A stretch of 11,007 bases of DNA from Candidatus Gottesmanbacteria bacterium RIFOXYB1_FULL_47_11 (GTDB taxonomy: Bacteria; Patescibacteriota; Microgenomatia; UBA10105; UBA927): NCBI GenBank assembly GCA_001779455.1, contig MFKE01000020.1, forward strand, positions 43,431 to 54,437. Direction: 5' to 3'. The notes below the pieces were generated by a model. It was given only the letters and a program-made list of their open reading frames with translations, was not told the DNA's origin and searched no databases. Made by a program: the position numbers and the translations under genes. Shown piece by piece: positions 4,205 to 11,007 of this stretch; the first letter of the stretch is position 1, and each line of letters opens with the position of its first letter.

Positions 4205-7200
4205 TTACCGTTTTTTACTTTCTTCTTCAATAGACTGAGCAGAAGCCATAAGTACGCTCGCTACTGGGATAACCCACCAATAACGACGAACTTGTGCAAG
4301 ACTTTTCATTACCCAACCCGCCTTAAATTCACCACGAAGATCGTGGGCGAATTCGGGGTTTTGAGTAAATAATCCCATATCTTGCATAGTAGTAATAAAT
4401 TCATCTATTTTAGCCTCATTCCACCTATTTCCATGATGTCCGGTAAACCGAACAGACCAAGATATTGCCTCCGCTACTGAATGTGGCCAATGCTCAAACG
4501 GTTCGTGTGCGAAATTTTTCCATCCTGGCATAACCCAGTTCATAAACTTTCCAAGCGGCTTAATTTTCACAGAAGCTTTTGCGAGATTGCCTAAAGTAAA
4601 TTCAGCAACTTTCCCAACTCCACGAATAAGCCCGTCACCGATTTTACCTCGAAAATCGGTTTTACCTCGCGCGTCCATCTCAGCAAGCCATAAGCCAATA
4701 GATTTTCCGCCAGGAAGCCAACTTGGCAAACTCCACATCGATCTATCCCGATTAAACTCAATTAAAAGTCTAGCGATGTCCTTAATAAATGGTTCTGCGG
4801 TCGGACGACCAGCATACTCATCAATGGCGTCTCGCAATTCAACGAGGTGCTTAAGCGTATTCTTGAAATCATTTGGGGATAAAATATTTTCTTTGTTAGT
4901 CATAAACGATAACACTTCTCCCATTACTCTTCCCATTGCGCCAAGATCGCGGGTTCTCCTGGTATATGCCAAAAACCCTAATTCTTTCATTTGCGCGTCA
5001 TTCCAATCAAAGTCATCAAGTGATAATGTAAGGGGTAGCTTCTCTCTCGCAATTGCGTCCAAAATACTTTCACGGATGCCTTCTACGTCTCGCACCTCTG
5101 TCACGTGTTGCTGAAGCAATTTAAGAAGCTTCTGGTATTTATCAATATTCTCCTTGGGGAGATTCTCCATCTTCTCCATGATCGGTCGTAAAATTTCGTT
5201 AAAATCGTCATCTGTCCCAAAATCAATTTCTCTTGTTTCAAATCCGAATTTGTGATCATTTATTTTCGTCTCCGCATATTTTAAAGCGCTTTCAAATCTT
5301 TCCCATGTTAGATTATCTGTAGACAACCCAGCTTTCTTCATTAGTACATCTCGCTCATGAGCAACAAGTGAAAATAATTTTGTAGGAGTACGTTTTAACA
5401 TTTTTTCGGCGTAGAACTTGCGCTCTGAGGAGTCTTTGGCGATCAAATATCTAATAGCAAGAGCTTGGTTGTCCAACACTTCCCCCTTTGGTAATTCTTT
5501 CCCAGCATATTTACGCAAATAGTATTTCTTGATTTCATCTAAAACACCCAGATCAAGGCGCCAAATGCTCCCGCTTTCCTGAGCGCCCGCCGCCAAATAT
5601 CCTTGAGTCAAAAGTTCTGTAAACTTAATCCCCAAATCTCGTTCTGCAAATTCCATGATTTTCATTGCTGCTTGCGTTGGTTCATCAAATATTTGTTCGT
5701 GCAATTCTTTCCATTCATGAGATTCAAAGAATGACGCCTCACCCGACATGCGATTTTTTCGAATATTAAAACGAAGATAGGCCCGTACAACCTTACCCAT
5801 TTCTCCTCCCATAGTAAATCGGTCAGCGAACATTTCCGAATTCATAATACGAACAAGATCTTCAAATGCGGGGGATCGCATGGCGTGTTTCCAACTTCGT
5901 GTTTTATAATCGAGTCCGGGCATGCGTGCTTTAAGCGCCCCAACTTCCGCAAATCGACCCGTATTCACCATAATATCTCTTGCTGCCCATATAGACGCTC
6001 GGATTCTGGCGGGAGAAATCTCACCCTCACCCGTTAATTCAAGGTACTCTTTCATCCTCCTAAAAACGAGCTCCTCAATTTTAGAAAGACCCCGAAGATC
6101 ACTTAATTTACTCATCAGCTCGACGTTCTGATCATCACCAAGACCAAAGTTTTTATCAATTTCTTGAAGTTTTCCTCGTTTTTTCTCTAAGAGCAGGCTT
6201 CGTTGATCTTGAAGCGTCTTCTTCTTGACTTCATATGTGTCCCGTTCTTGTGTAGACAATGTTCCCTGCGTATGCCCCTTCTCAAGCAATTCCAAGCCTT
6301 GGATAACATCTGCTAGTCGTATTTCGATATCAGCATACCCCCACACGTCGGTATCTTCTAAAAGAAGCCCGCGCCCCCATTTGTCACAAAGTGATTCTAT
6401 CTGAACAAGCAGCATCTCATTTTCACCTACGGCAAAATCATTAGGCGACCGTATTTTTTCTGCTTGTAAAATTTTGAGATATGAATCTCTATGAAGCTCT
6501 TTTTTCCCGTAAAGATGGAGAAGCTCATCAATTTCATCCTTTTTTGCTTTTGGGTATGCTTGCTGAATTTTTTTCAGCGCTTCTTCATTGTTTGGGGTAT
6601 AAAATTTGTTCTCTATATTTGTTTTTAGCCATCCAACTTCACGCGTATATTCAACCGCCCTATCATCAAGAACATCAAATGTTGCTTGATCCATAAATTT
6701 CCGTGCAAGCCCAACATAAGGCGTTACAGACAACAATGCGTCCTCATCTGCCGCTTTAAACATACCCATTGCTCGAAGCACTTCTTTAGCGTCTAATCCA
6801 AACCCCATCTCATGAGCAATATAGTCCATGCGGCCCCGTTGCTCCCAAATGTATCCGTACTTTTTATACATAAACTCTCCGTTTGAACCGTATAATTCGT
6901 TAATAAATTTTCGAAAATCCTCCTGTATATATTGCTGAATTAGAGTGGGAGAAACCCTTTCTGTGCCCAATCCAAAAACTCTGTCAAAAAAGTCAAACGC
7001 CCACTCTTCTGGCCCTAATTCAATGAGTTTTTGAGCTTCACGCCGAGACCAATGGTTATAAGAAAATTTCATCATTACTCGTTTATCTTGATTTACTAAT
7101 AAATTCTTGAACTCCGGGTCTAAATTAACAAACCATTCCCTATCTTTAATCATGTCGTATGTCACGGTGGCGCCATATTGCTCCTGTCGAGCGAGATCAA

Positions 7201-8203
7201 GAACTTCATTTAATTTATTGAGTCGAGCTTGTATGGTGTCTATATGACTTAACGTAATCTCTCTATTCAGTTGTGCGATATCTTTACCTACACCTTCAAT
7301 CGCCTGTGCGCGATAAATGCCTGTAGAAAGTTGATCGATTAGTTTTCTTAATAATTTCTGTTTATTAAGCGGATCTTGATTGTTGGGCAAATCGAGGAGT
7401 TCTTGAAAACTGATAAGAACTTCCTGCAAGTGCACCGATTGGGCTTCAGCAATCTTTTTTTTAGCCCAGTTTTTATAGATATCACTATCCTTATCTGGCT
7501 TTCCCCCCGGGGCTTTTGGCGTTTCCCCTGCCGAGAGAACGTCTTCAGGTAAAATATCTAAATGCACATAGTCCAACGTAGGGTCGAGACTATCGAGCAA
7601 AGCACTCCGCGAATATTCTGGGTTGTTTTGTGTTAATTCCTGGATTTTTCGGAGCACGCGGTTCATTGTCTGTCGGGCTTCGCGGCGGGCATCCCGAGAC
7701 ATTTCTCCCCATTTGACAGACGCATAGAACTGTCCAAGCTCTGCGTGCAGAACATCTGGATCGTTTTGTAAAACCGGGTCTAGCTCTGCAATTCGCGAGA
7801 CGAGCTCTATAGCCTCAGGACTGAGGCGTAGATCATTGGCCTTAAGCCACGTGGGCGCGCTTGCTCGGACTGTTTCCACCTGTTTCAATCGCTCCTGCGC
7901 CTGAGCTGGGGTAATGCCGTCAATATACTCTCCCTTATGCATCTCCTCCAGAGCTTTTTGTCGCTCTTTTGGTTCATTACTTTTGGATTTGTCCGCCCAT
8001 TCTTTTGCCCGTTTTTTTATGCGGGCATTCGCACGATCTTTAACGTCCTGTTGCCGTGCTTCAAGTCTTTCCTTCGCCCGTTGTAAGGCCATAGATCTAA
8101 TTTCATCAGGCGTTTTACCGGCGTTGGACGGATCTTTGCTTAGCTGTTGAATTAAATGAGTAAGCGCTTCACCAAGAGAATTTCCCAATAATGTTTCTGC
8201 CAT
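4205..8203 (-). CDS. Giant tail-anchored helical protein of unknown family
   Basis: This is a 1332-residue protein I do not recognise. It is rich in Lys, Glu, Arg, Leu and Gln and should be almost entirely alpha-helical. Residues about 30-110 form an Arg/Lys/Glu-rich helix (for example RAKERLEARQQDVKDRANAR), possibly a coiled coil. The middle reads as many amphipathic helices with conserved-looking Trp and Tyr, like a helical-repeat scaffold. A Pro/Gly-containing stretch near residues 1195-1260 (SLPSWLPGGKS, VMPGWKNF) precedes the end. The only strong hydrophobic segment is YWWVIPVASVLMASAQSI (1308-1325, bases 4229-4282), followed by EEESKKR: a tail anchor with the bulk on the cytoplasmic side. 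I find one cysteine and no Walker, nuclease or protease motif. It runs head-on against virB6 with 13 nt between stop codons. A scaffold or accessory subunit of the machine is speculation from context. Confidence 0.8.
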   Translation of the reverse strand: MAETLLGNSLGEALTHLIQQLSKDPSNAGKTPDEIRSMALQRAKERLEARQQDVKDRANARIKKRAKEWADKSKSNEPKERQKALEEMHKGEYIDGITPAQAQERLKQVETVRASAPTWLKANDLRLSPEAIELVSRIAELDPVLQNDPDVLHAELGQFYASVKWGEMSRDARREARQTMNRVLRKIQELTQNNPEYSRSALLDSLDPTLDYVHLDILPEDVLSAGETPKAPGGKPDKDSDIYKNWAKKKIAEAQSVHLQEVLISFQELLDLPNNQDPLNKQKLLRKLIDQLSTGIYRAQAIEGVGKDIAQLNREITLSHIDTIQARLNKLNEVLDLARQEQYGATVTYDMIKDREWFVNLDPEFKNLLVNQDKRVMMKFSYNHWSRREAQKLIELGPEEWAFDFFDRVFGLGTERVSPTLIQQYIQEDFRKFINELYGSNGEFMYKKYGYIWEQRGRMDYIAHEMGFGLDAKEVLRAMGMFKAADEDALLSVTPYVGLARKFMDQATFDVLDDRAVEYTREVGWLKTNIENKFYTPNNEEALKKIQQAYPKAKKDEIDELLHLYGKKELHRDSYLKILQAEKIRSPNDFAVGENEMLLVQIESLCDKWGRGLLLEDTDVWGYADIEIRLADVIQGLELLEKGHTQGTLSTQERDTYEVKKKTLQDQRSLLLEKKRGKLQEIDKNFGLGDDQNVELMSKLSDLRGLSKIEELVFRRMKEYLELTGEGEISPARIRASIWAARDIMVNTGRFAEVGALKARMPGLDYKTRSWKHAMRSPAFEDLVRIMNSEMFADRFTMGGEMGKVVRAYLRFNIRKNRMSGEASFFESHEWKELHEQIFDEPTQAAMKIMEFAERDLGIKFTELLTQGYLAAGAQESGSIWRLDLGVLDEIKKYYLRKYAGKELPKGEVLDNQALAIRYLIAKDSSERKFYAEKMLKRTPTKLFSLVAHERDVLMKKAGLSTDNLTWERFESALKYAETKINDHKFGFETREIDFGTDDDFNEILRPIMEKMENLPKENIDKYQKLLKLLQQHVTEVRDVEGIRESILDAIAREKLPLTLSLDDFDWNDAQMKELGFLAYTRRTRDLGAMGRVMGEVLSFMTNKENILSPNDFKNTLKHLVELRDAIDEYAGRPTAEPFIKDIARLLIEFNRDRSMWSLPSWLPGGKSIGLWLAEMDARGKTDFRGKIGDGLIRGVGKVAEFTLGNLAKASVKIKPLGKFMNWVMPGWKNFAHEPFEHWPHSVAEAISWSVRFTGHHGNRWNEAKIDEFITTMQDMGLFTQNPEFAHDLRGEFKAGWVMKSLAQVRRYWWVIPVASVLMASAQSIEEESKKR

Positions 8204-8213
8204 ATCTATAAAG

Positions 8214-8243
8214 ATTGTATCTCGCCGTGGGGGGCGGGCGCAA
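8214..8243 (-). promoter_or_regulatory. Probable promoter of the giant helical protein
   Basis: On the minus strand TTGCGC (8243-8238), an 18-nt spacer and TACAAT (8219-8214) lie just upstream of the ATG at 8203, leaving a predicted leader of about 4 nt. The -35 hexamer and spacer length are the same as those of the pilin 5 promoter. The 72-nt gap it occupies is shared with the divergent nadD promoter. Confidence 0.45.
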
Positions 8244-8257
8244 GCCGTTCGTCAAAT

Positions 8258-8266
8258 TGCTATAAT
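8258..8266 (+). promoter_or_regulatory. Extended -10 promoter of nadD-nadE
   Basis: TGC directly followed by a perfect TATAAT (8261-8266) is an extended -10 element, which can work without a good -35; I see none at the right distance. Nine bases separate it from the ATG at 8276, so the leader would be only about 3 nt. Confidence 0.6.
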
Positions 8267-8275
8267 ACACCCACT

Positions 8276-8836
8276 ATGCACATTGGTTTATTTGGCGGAG
8301 TATTTAATCCGCCCCACATCGGACATCTCATGATTGCCCAGCAGGTATTAGATTATACGGATATAGAGGAAATTTGGTTTATACCTAATTACGGCCAGCA
8401 GCCGCCCAAAGCGGGGGTGGCACCTGTCGGTGACCGGCTGGCGATGGCGCGGATGCTTACACTCCCGCACACGAAGGTGTCGACAATTGAAATAGACAAC
8501 CAGCTCTCCGGCTACACCATTGACCTCCTACCGTTTTTACTCCGCGAACACACGTATACATTTATAATGGGATCCGACTGGCTGCCGGGATTTACCAAGT
8601 GGAAACAGTGGGAAGAGCTCCTTACAAAACTGCCGTTTTTGGTTTTTCCCCGGAATGATCATCCGACTGCGCCGCTTTACAAAAACATGACGCTTCTTGC
8701 CCACCCGGACCTCATTACTTCCAATATTTCGTCGACAAAAATCCGTGCGCGGATTGCGGCCGGTCTTCCGATTGACCAATTTGTACCTGCCCCAGTCGCG
8801 GAGTATATTAAAACCCATGAACTCTATACATCCTGA
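8276..8836 (+). CDS. nadD: Nicotinate-nucleotide adenylyltransferase
   Basis: The enzyme joins nicotinate mononucleotide to the AMP part of ATP, giving deamido-NAD. The 186-residue protein has the nucleotidyltransferase signature GGVFNPPHIGHL (residues 7-18, with the HxGH at 14-17), the substrate loop IPNYGQQPPK (36-45), the FIMGSDWL segment (97-103) and the C-terminal ISSTKIRARIAAGLPIDQFVPAPVAEYI, which carries the ISSTxIR ATP-binding motif (151-157). The usual GGTFDP reads GGVFNP here, a conservative variant. Length is typical for the family. The ATG at 8276 is the only start that keeps the N-terminal motif in place. The 3' end overlaps nadE by 20 nt, so the two are cotranscribed and probably translationally coupled. 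Confidence 0.95.
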   Translation: MHIGLFGGVFNPPHIGHLMIAQQVLDYTDIEEIWFIPNYGQQPPKAGVAPVGDRLAMARMLTLPHTKVSTIEIDNQLSGYTIDLLPFLLREHTYTFIMGSDWLPGFTKWKQWEELLTKLPFLVFPRNDHPTAPLYKNMTLLAHPDLITSNISSTKIRARIAAGLPIDQFVPAPVAEYIKTHELYTS

Positions 8837-9575
8837 ACAACTAACAAACGACCTCGTCGCATTTCTAAAAACTGCGTTTGCCAAAGCAGGCTTTACAAAC
8901 GCGGTCATAGGATTATCCGGAGGAGTCGACAGTGCGGCAAGCGCTGCCCTTGCCGTCCGCGCCCTTGGCACAGACCATGTCTACCCCGTGCTCATGCCAT
9001 ACGGACCCCTCAGTGCATATGCAACGATCAATGCCACTGAGGTCGTTGGGGCGCTGGGCGTCAATTCCTTCCATGTGACGCGCATCGACATCAAACCGAT
9101 TCTGGAATCACTTATGGCAAAAGATCCCGGCATGGACAATATCCGCCGCGGAAACCTCATGGCCCGCGCGCGCATGATGATTTTGTATGATCAGGCCAAA
9201 AAACGGCAAGCTCTTGTTGTAGGCACGGAAAACAAAACGGAATATTTGCTTGGGTACTTTACCCGCTTCGGCGATGAAGCAAGTGATATTGAGCCTCTGC
9301 GCTCTCTTTATAAAACGCAGGTGTACGAGTTAGCACAATACCTTAAACTACCCGATGTAGTACTATCCGGCGCCCCCACCGCGGGTCTGTGGGAGGGGCA
9401 GACCGATGAGGGGGAATTTGGATTTACCTACCGCGACGCAGATCACATCTTGTACCAGTATGCTGATGAAAAGAAAACGGAAGAAAAAATTGTCGGCGAC
9501 AAAACCGTTATTCAAAAGGTGCTTGCCAGGGCAAAAGCAAACGACTTTAAGCACCGCCTTCCGATTTTACCCTAA
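8817..9575 (+). CDS. nadE: NH3-dependent NAD+ synthetase
   Basis: The enzyme amidates deamido-NAD to NAD with ATP and ammonia, the step after NadD. The 252-residue protein is an N-type ATP pyrophosphatase with the P-loop SGGVDSA (residues 34-40), GNLMARARM (112-120), GTENKTEYLLGYFTRFGD (136-153), LYKTQVYELA (164-173), and PTAGLWEGQTDEGEFG (187-202). It ends with the family-typical DFKHRLPILP. There is no glutaminase domain, so it should use free ammonia rather than glutamine. The ATG at 8817 inside the nadD 3' end is chosen because family sequence begins there; the frame stays open to 8697, but that part is nadD read in another frame. The last 9 bases overlap the end of the convergent VirD4-like gene. 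Confidence 0.95.
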   Translation: MNSIHPEQLTNDLVAFLKTAFAKAGFTNAVIGLSGGVDSAASAALAVRALGTDHVYPVLMPYGPLSAYATINATEVVGALGVNSFHVTRIDIKPILESLMAKDPGMDNIRRGNLMARARMMILYDQAKKRQALVVGTENKTEYLLGYFTRFGDEASDIEPLRSLYKTQVYELAQYLKLPDVVLSGAPTAGLWEGQTDEGEFGFTYRDADHILYQYADEKKTEEKIVGDKTVIQKVLARAKANDFKHRLPILP

Positions 9576-11007
9576 CTTTTTTGCATACCGCTCGCGGGAA
9601 GAGCGGATCACTTTGTCCCGGTTTTGATTTTTGCTCCTGGGCAGCGGGAGTGTGATAGCGGAGAACGGACTGGTTGTATGATTATCAATCGATAACTTGG
9701 TAACGATTTGGTAATTTCCCAAGCCCACAAGCTCTCCCTCTTCAAACTTCTCCCCAAATTCCCGCGACATCAGGCGCGCATCTCCCGCTCCCACGCTGAA
9801 TGTGACCATTGAGCCGGCATTGCCGAAAATTGCCTTCTGGACATCTTCTTCAATCTGCCCGATATACTGGTTGGCAAGCGTAAGGTTTAGACGGTACTTA
9901 CGCGCTTCGGACAATATTTTGATAAACGACTGGGTTGCGAAATTCTGGAACTCGTCGACATAAAGATAAAAATCGCGCCGCTCCTCTTCCCCCACATACA
10001 CACGGTTCATGGCGGCAAGCTGGAGCTTGGTGATAATCATGGCGCCCAAGAGGGCACTACTGTCTTCTCCGAGCTTCCCCTGCGACAAATTGACGATAAC
10101 AATTTTCCCTTTGTTCATCATTTCCTCAAGATCTACGGTTGAGGCCGGGCTGCCGACAATGTTTCTGATGGTCTGTGATGAGAGGAACTGTCCGACTTTA
10201 TTGAGAATCGGCGACACGGCTTCGCTCCTCATCTGTGGGCTCATTTTGGCAAATTCGTTGAGCCAAAAATTCTTCAGGACCCGGTCTTCGAGCTTCTCCA
10301 CTATTTTTTCACGGTACTTTTCATTGGTCAAAATCTCCGGCACCTGAAGAAGCGTTGAGTCGGGTACATGGAGAAGGGTCAGAATGGAATTCCGCAGTAT
10401 ATACTCAAGCCGCGGCCCCCAGGAATAATGATACAGCTTGTAAAAGATAGCAACGATGCCGGAGGCGATCAGCTCGCGATATGCTTCGTTTTTCATCTCC
10501 AGGGGATTGAGGTGAAACGGGTGGGTGATGTCTGACGGATCCAGATATGCCACATCGTTAATGCGGCTGGCTGGAATAAAATCAAGAAGTATGTCGCACA
10601 GATCCCCGTGAGGGTCAATAACAGCCACCCCCTCGCCGTTTTTCATGTCATTGATAGCCATATTGGCAATCATGGTGGATTTACCGGTGCCGGTTTTTCC
10701 CATGATATAGAGGTGCTTCCTACGGTCTGCCTTTTTGATACCGAACGTGGTTGTTTTGTTTTTGAACTCCGTACGGGCAAAAAAGTTAATCTCCCGCTTT
10801 TCTTCTTCGTTTTCTGTGGCTATCGGCAGATTTTCCGGCGGCTCCCCGGCAAGAGATGCCCCCCAGGAAATATTTTTGATCATAGCAAGGGTGAGCCCCG
10901 GCGGGTGCCACAAACTGGCAAGCTCTGAGGCGTTGAATATCTGGTGGCGCGAACCCGCGTCTTTGGAGCGGGCAAGGATGGCCTTCTCCAGCTTGTTTTT
11001 CTGCCAA
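9567..11007 (-). CDS. VirD4/TraG-like type IV secretion ATPase (N-terminus beyond window)
   Basis: The reading frame is open to the window edge, so the 479 visible residues are the C-terminal part. The TTG at 10913 is not the real start: the frame upstream reads on as plausible protein (SELASLWHPPG just there). Motifs are Walker A GKTGTGKST (bases 10674-10700), VAVIDPHGDL (about 10599-10628), LDPSD/HPFHLNPLE, Walker B FYLYVDEFQNFA, and SEARKYRLNLTLANQYIGQI. The last resembles the TraG/TraD C-terminal ('TraM recognition') region of the VirD4 class. Such proteins form hexamers at the inner membrane that bring DNA or protein substrate to the channel or pump it. No transmembrane helix is visible, but the N-terminus is missing. 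A VirB4/TraC-like or HerA-like (DUF87) ATPase is the main alternative. It shares its last 9 bases with nadE, tail to tail. Confidence 0.85.
   Translation of the reverse strand, partial: WQKNKLEKAILARSKDAGSRHQIFNASELASLWHPPGLTLAMIKNISWGASLAGEPPENLPIATENEEEKREINFFARTEFKNKTTTFGIKKADRRKHLYIMGKTGTGKSTMIANMAINDMKNGEGVAVIDPHGDLCDILLDFIPASRINDVAYLDPSDITHPFHLNPLEMKNEAYRELIASGIVAIFYKLYHYSWGPRLEYILRNSILTLLHVPDSTLLQVPEILTNEKYREKIVEKLEDRVLKNFWLNEFAKMSPQMRSEAVSPILNKVGQFLSSQTIRNIVGSPASTVDLEEMMNKGKIVIVNLSQGKLGEDSSALLGAMIITKLQLAAMNRVYVGEEERRDFYLYVDEFQNFATQSFIKILSEARKYRLNLTLANQYIGQIEEDVQKAIFGNAGSMVTFSVGAGDARLMSREFGEKFEEGELVGLGNYQIVTKLSIDNHTTSPFSAITLPLPRSKNQNRDKVIRSSRERYAKKLG

Noticed and set aside
4587..5114. 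175-codon plus-strand open frame
   Set aside because: It lies wholly antisense within the giant minus-strand gene, has Ser/Pro/Arg-rich composition typical of a shadow frame, and shows no promoter or ribosome-binding site.
8204..8275. Short divergent gap considered for a riboswitch controlling the nad genes
   Set aside because: Only 72 bases, mostly taken up by two promoters, with a predicted nadD leader of about 3 nt; there is no room for an RNA element.
8537..8971. 144-codon minus-strand frame across nadD and nadE
   Set aside because: It is antisense to two confidently identified enzymes and resembles no family.
9588..9606. 6-bp perfect stem (CCGCTC / GAGCGG, 7-nt loop) downstream of nadE, tested as a terminator
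   Set aside because: The run of T lies before the stem rather than after it, and the stem is inside the VirD4-like coding region; it does not fit an intrinsic terminator on either strand.
10786..11007. Second minus-strand frame at the window edge, 73 codons
   Set aside because: It overlaps the VirD4-like gene in another frame. The VirD4 frame itself is open to the edge and carries the coherent sequence.

Overview
The window looks like part of a Candidate Phyla Radiation (Patescibacteria) chromosome, possibly Parcubacteria-like. That placement is my inference from three things: a tandem family of very small two-helix pilin-like proteins carrying a G-G-x(n)-S-G-G-D core, a VirB6/TrbL-like membrane protein, and a VirD4/TraG-type ATPase, all packed tightly among short operons. 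The standard bacterial code fits. NadD and the toxin both end at TGA exactly where their families should end, which argues against the TGA=Gly code of Gracilibacteria/Absconditabacteria.

Layout. (1) 1-2097, plus strand: six consecutive paralogous VirB2/TrbC-like pilin genes, the first cut by the window edge. The first four lie 1 to 13 nt apart; the fifth and sixth each have their own promoter-like sequence. (2) 2109-2693, plus: a two-gene type II toxin-antitoxin module (ribbon-helix-helix antitoxin, RelE/ParE-like toxin) with a perfect 9-bp inverted repeat filling the promoter spacer. (3) 2734-4191, plus: a polytopic VirB6/TrbL-like protein with a signal peptide. (4) 4205-8203, minus: a 1332-residue protein of unknown family, mostly charged helix with a single hydrophobic segment at its extreme C-terminus. 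(5) 8276-9575, plus: nadD and nadE, overlapping by 20 nt, the last two steps of NAD synthesis. (6) 9567-11007, minus: the C-terminal part of a VirD4/TraG-like ATPase whose reading frame stays open to the window edge.

How they may work together. Pilin subunits, an inner-membrane channel protein and a hexameric ATPase are the core parts of a type IV secretion or DNA-transfer machine. The large tail-anchored protein sits head-on against virB6 with 13 nt between stop codons and is the best candidate for an undescribed component. The toxin-antitoxin pair inside the cluster and a marked drop in GC from about 2.1 to 7.5 kb suggest that part of the locus was exchanged or acquired. The nad genes look like ordinary metabolism that happens to lie between two parts of the machine.

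Expression signals. Several promoter-like elements stand so close to the ATG that transcripts would be leaderless or nearly so: three have exactly 6 nt between the -10 hexamer and the ATG. Only one gene, pilin 5, has a strong Shine-Dalgarno sequence. No tRNA, rRNA, CRISPR array or insertion sequence was seen, and no gene-free stretch exceeds 81 bases.
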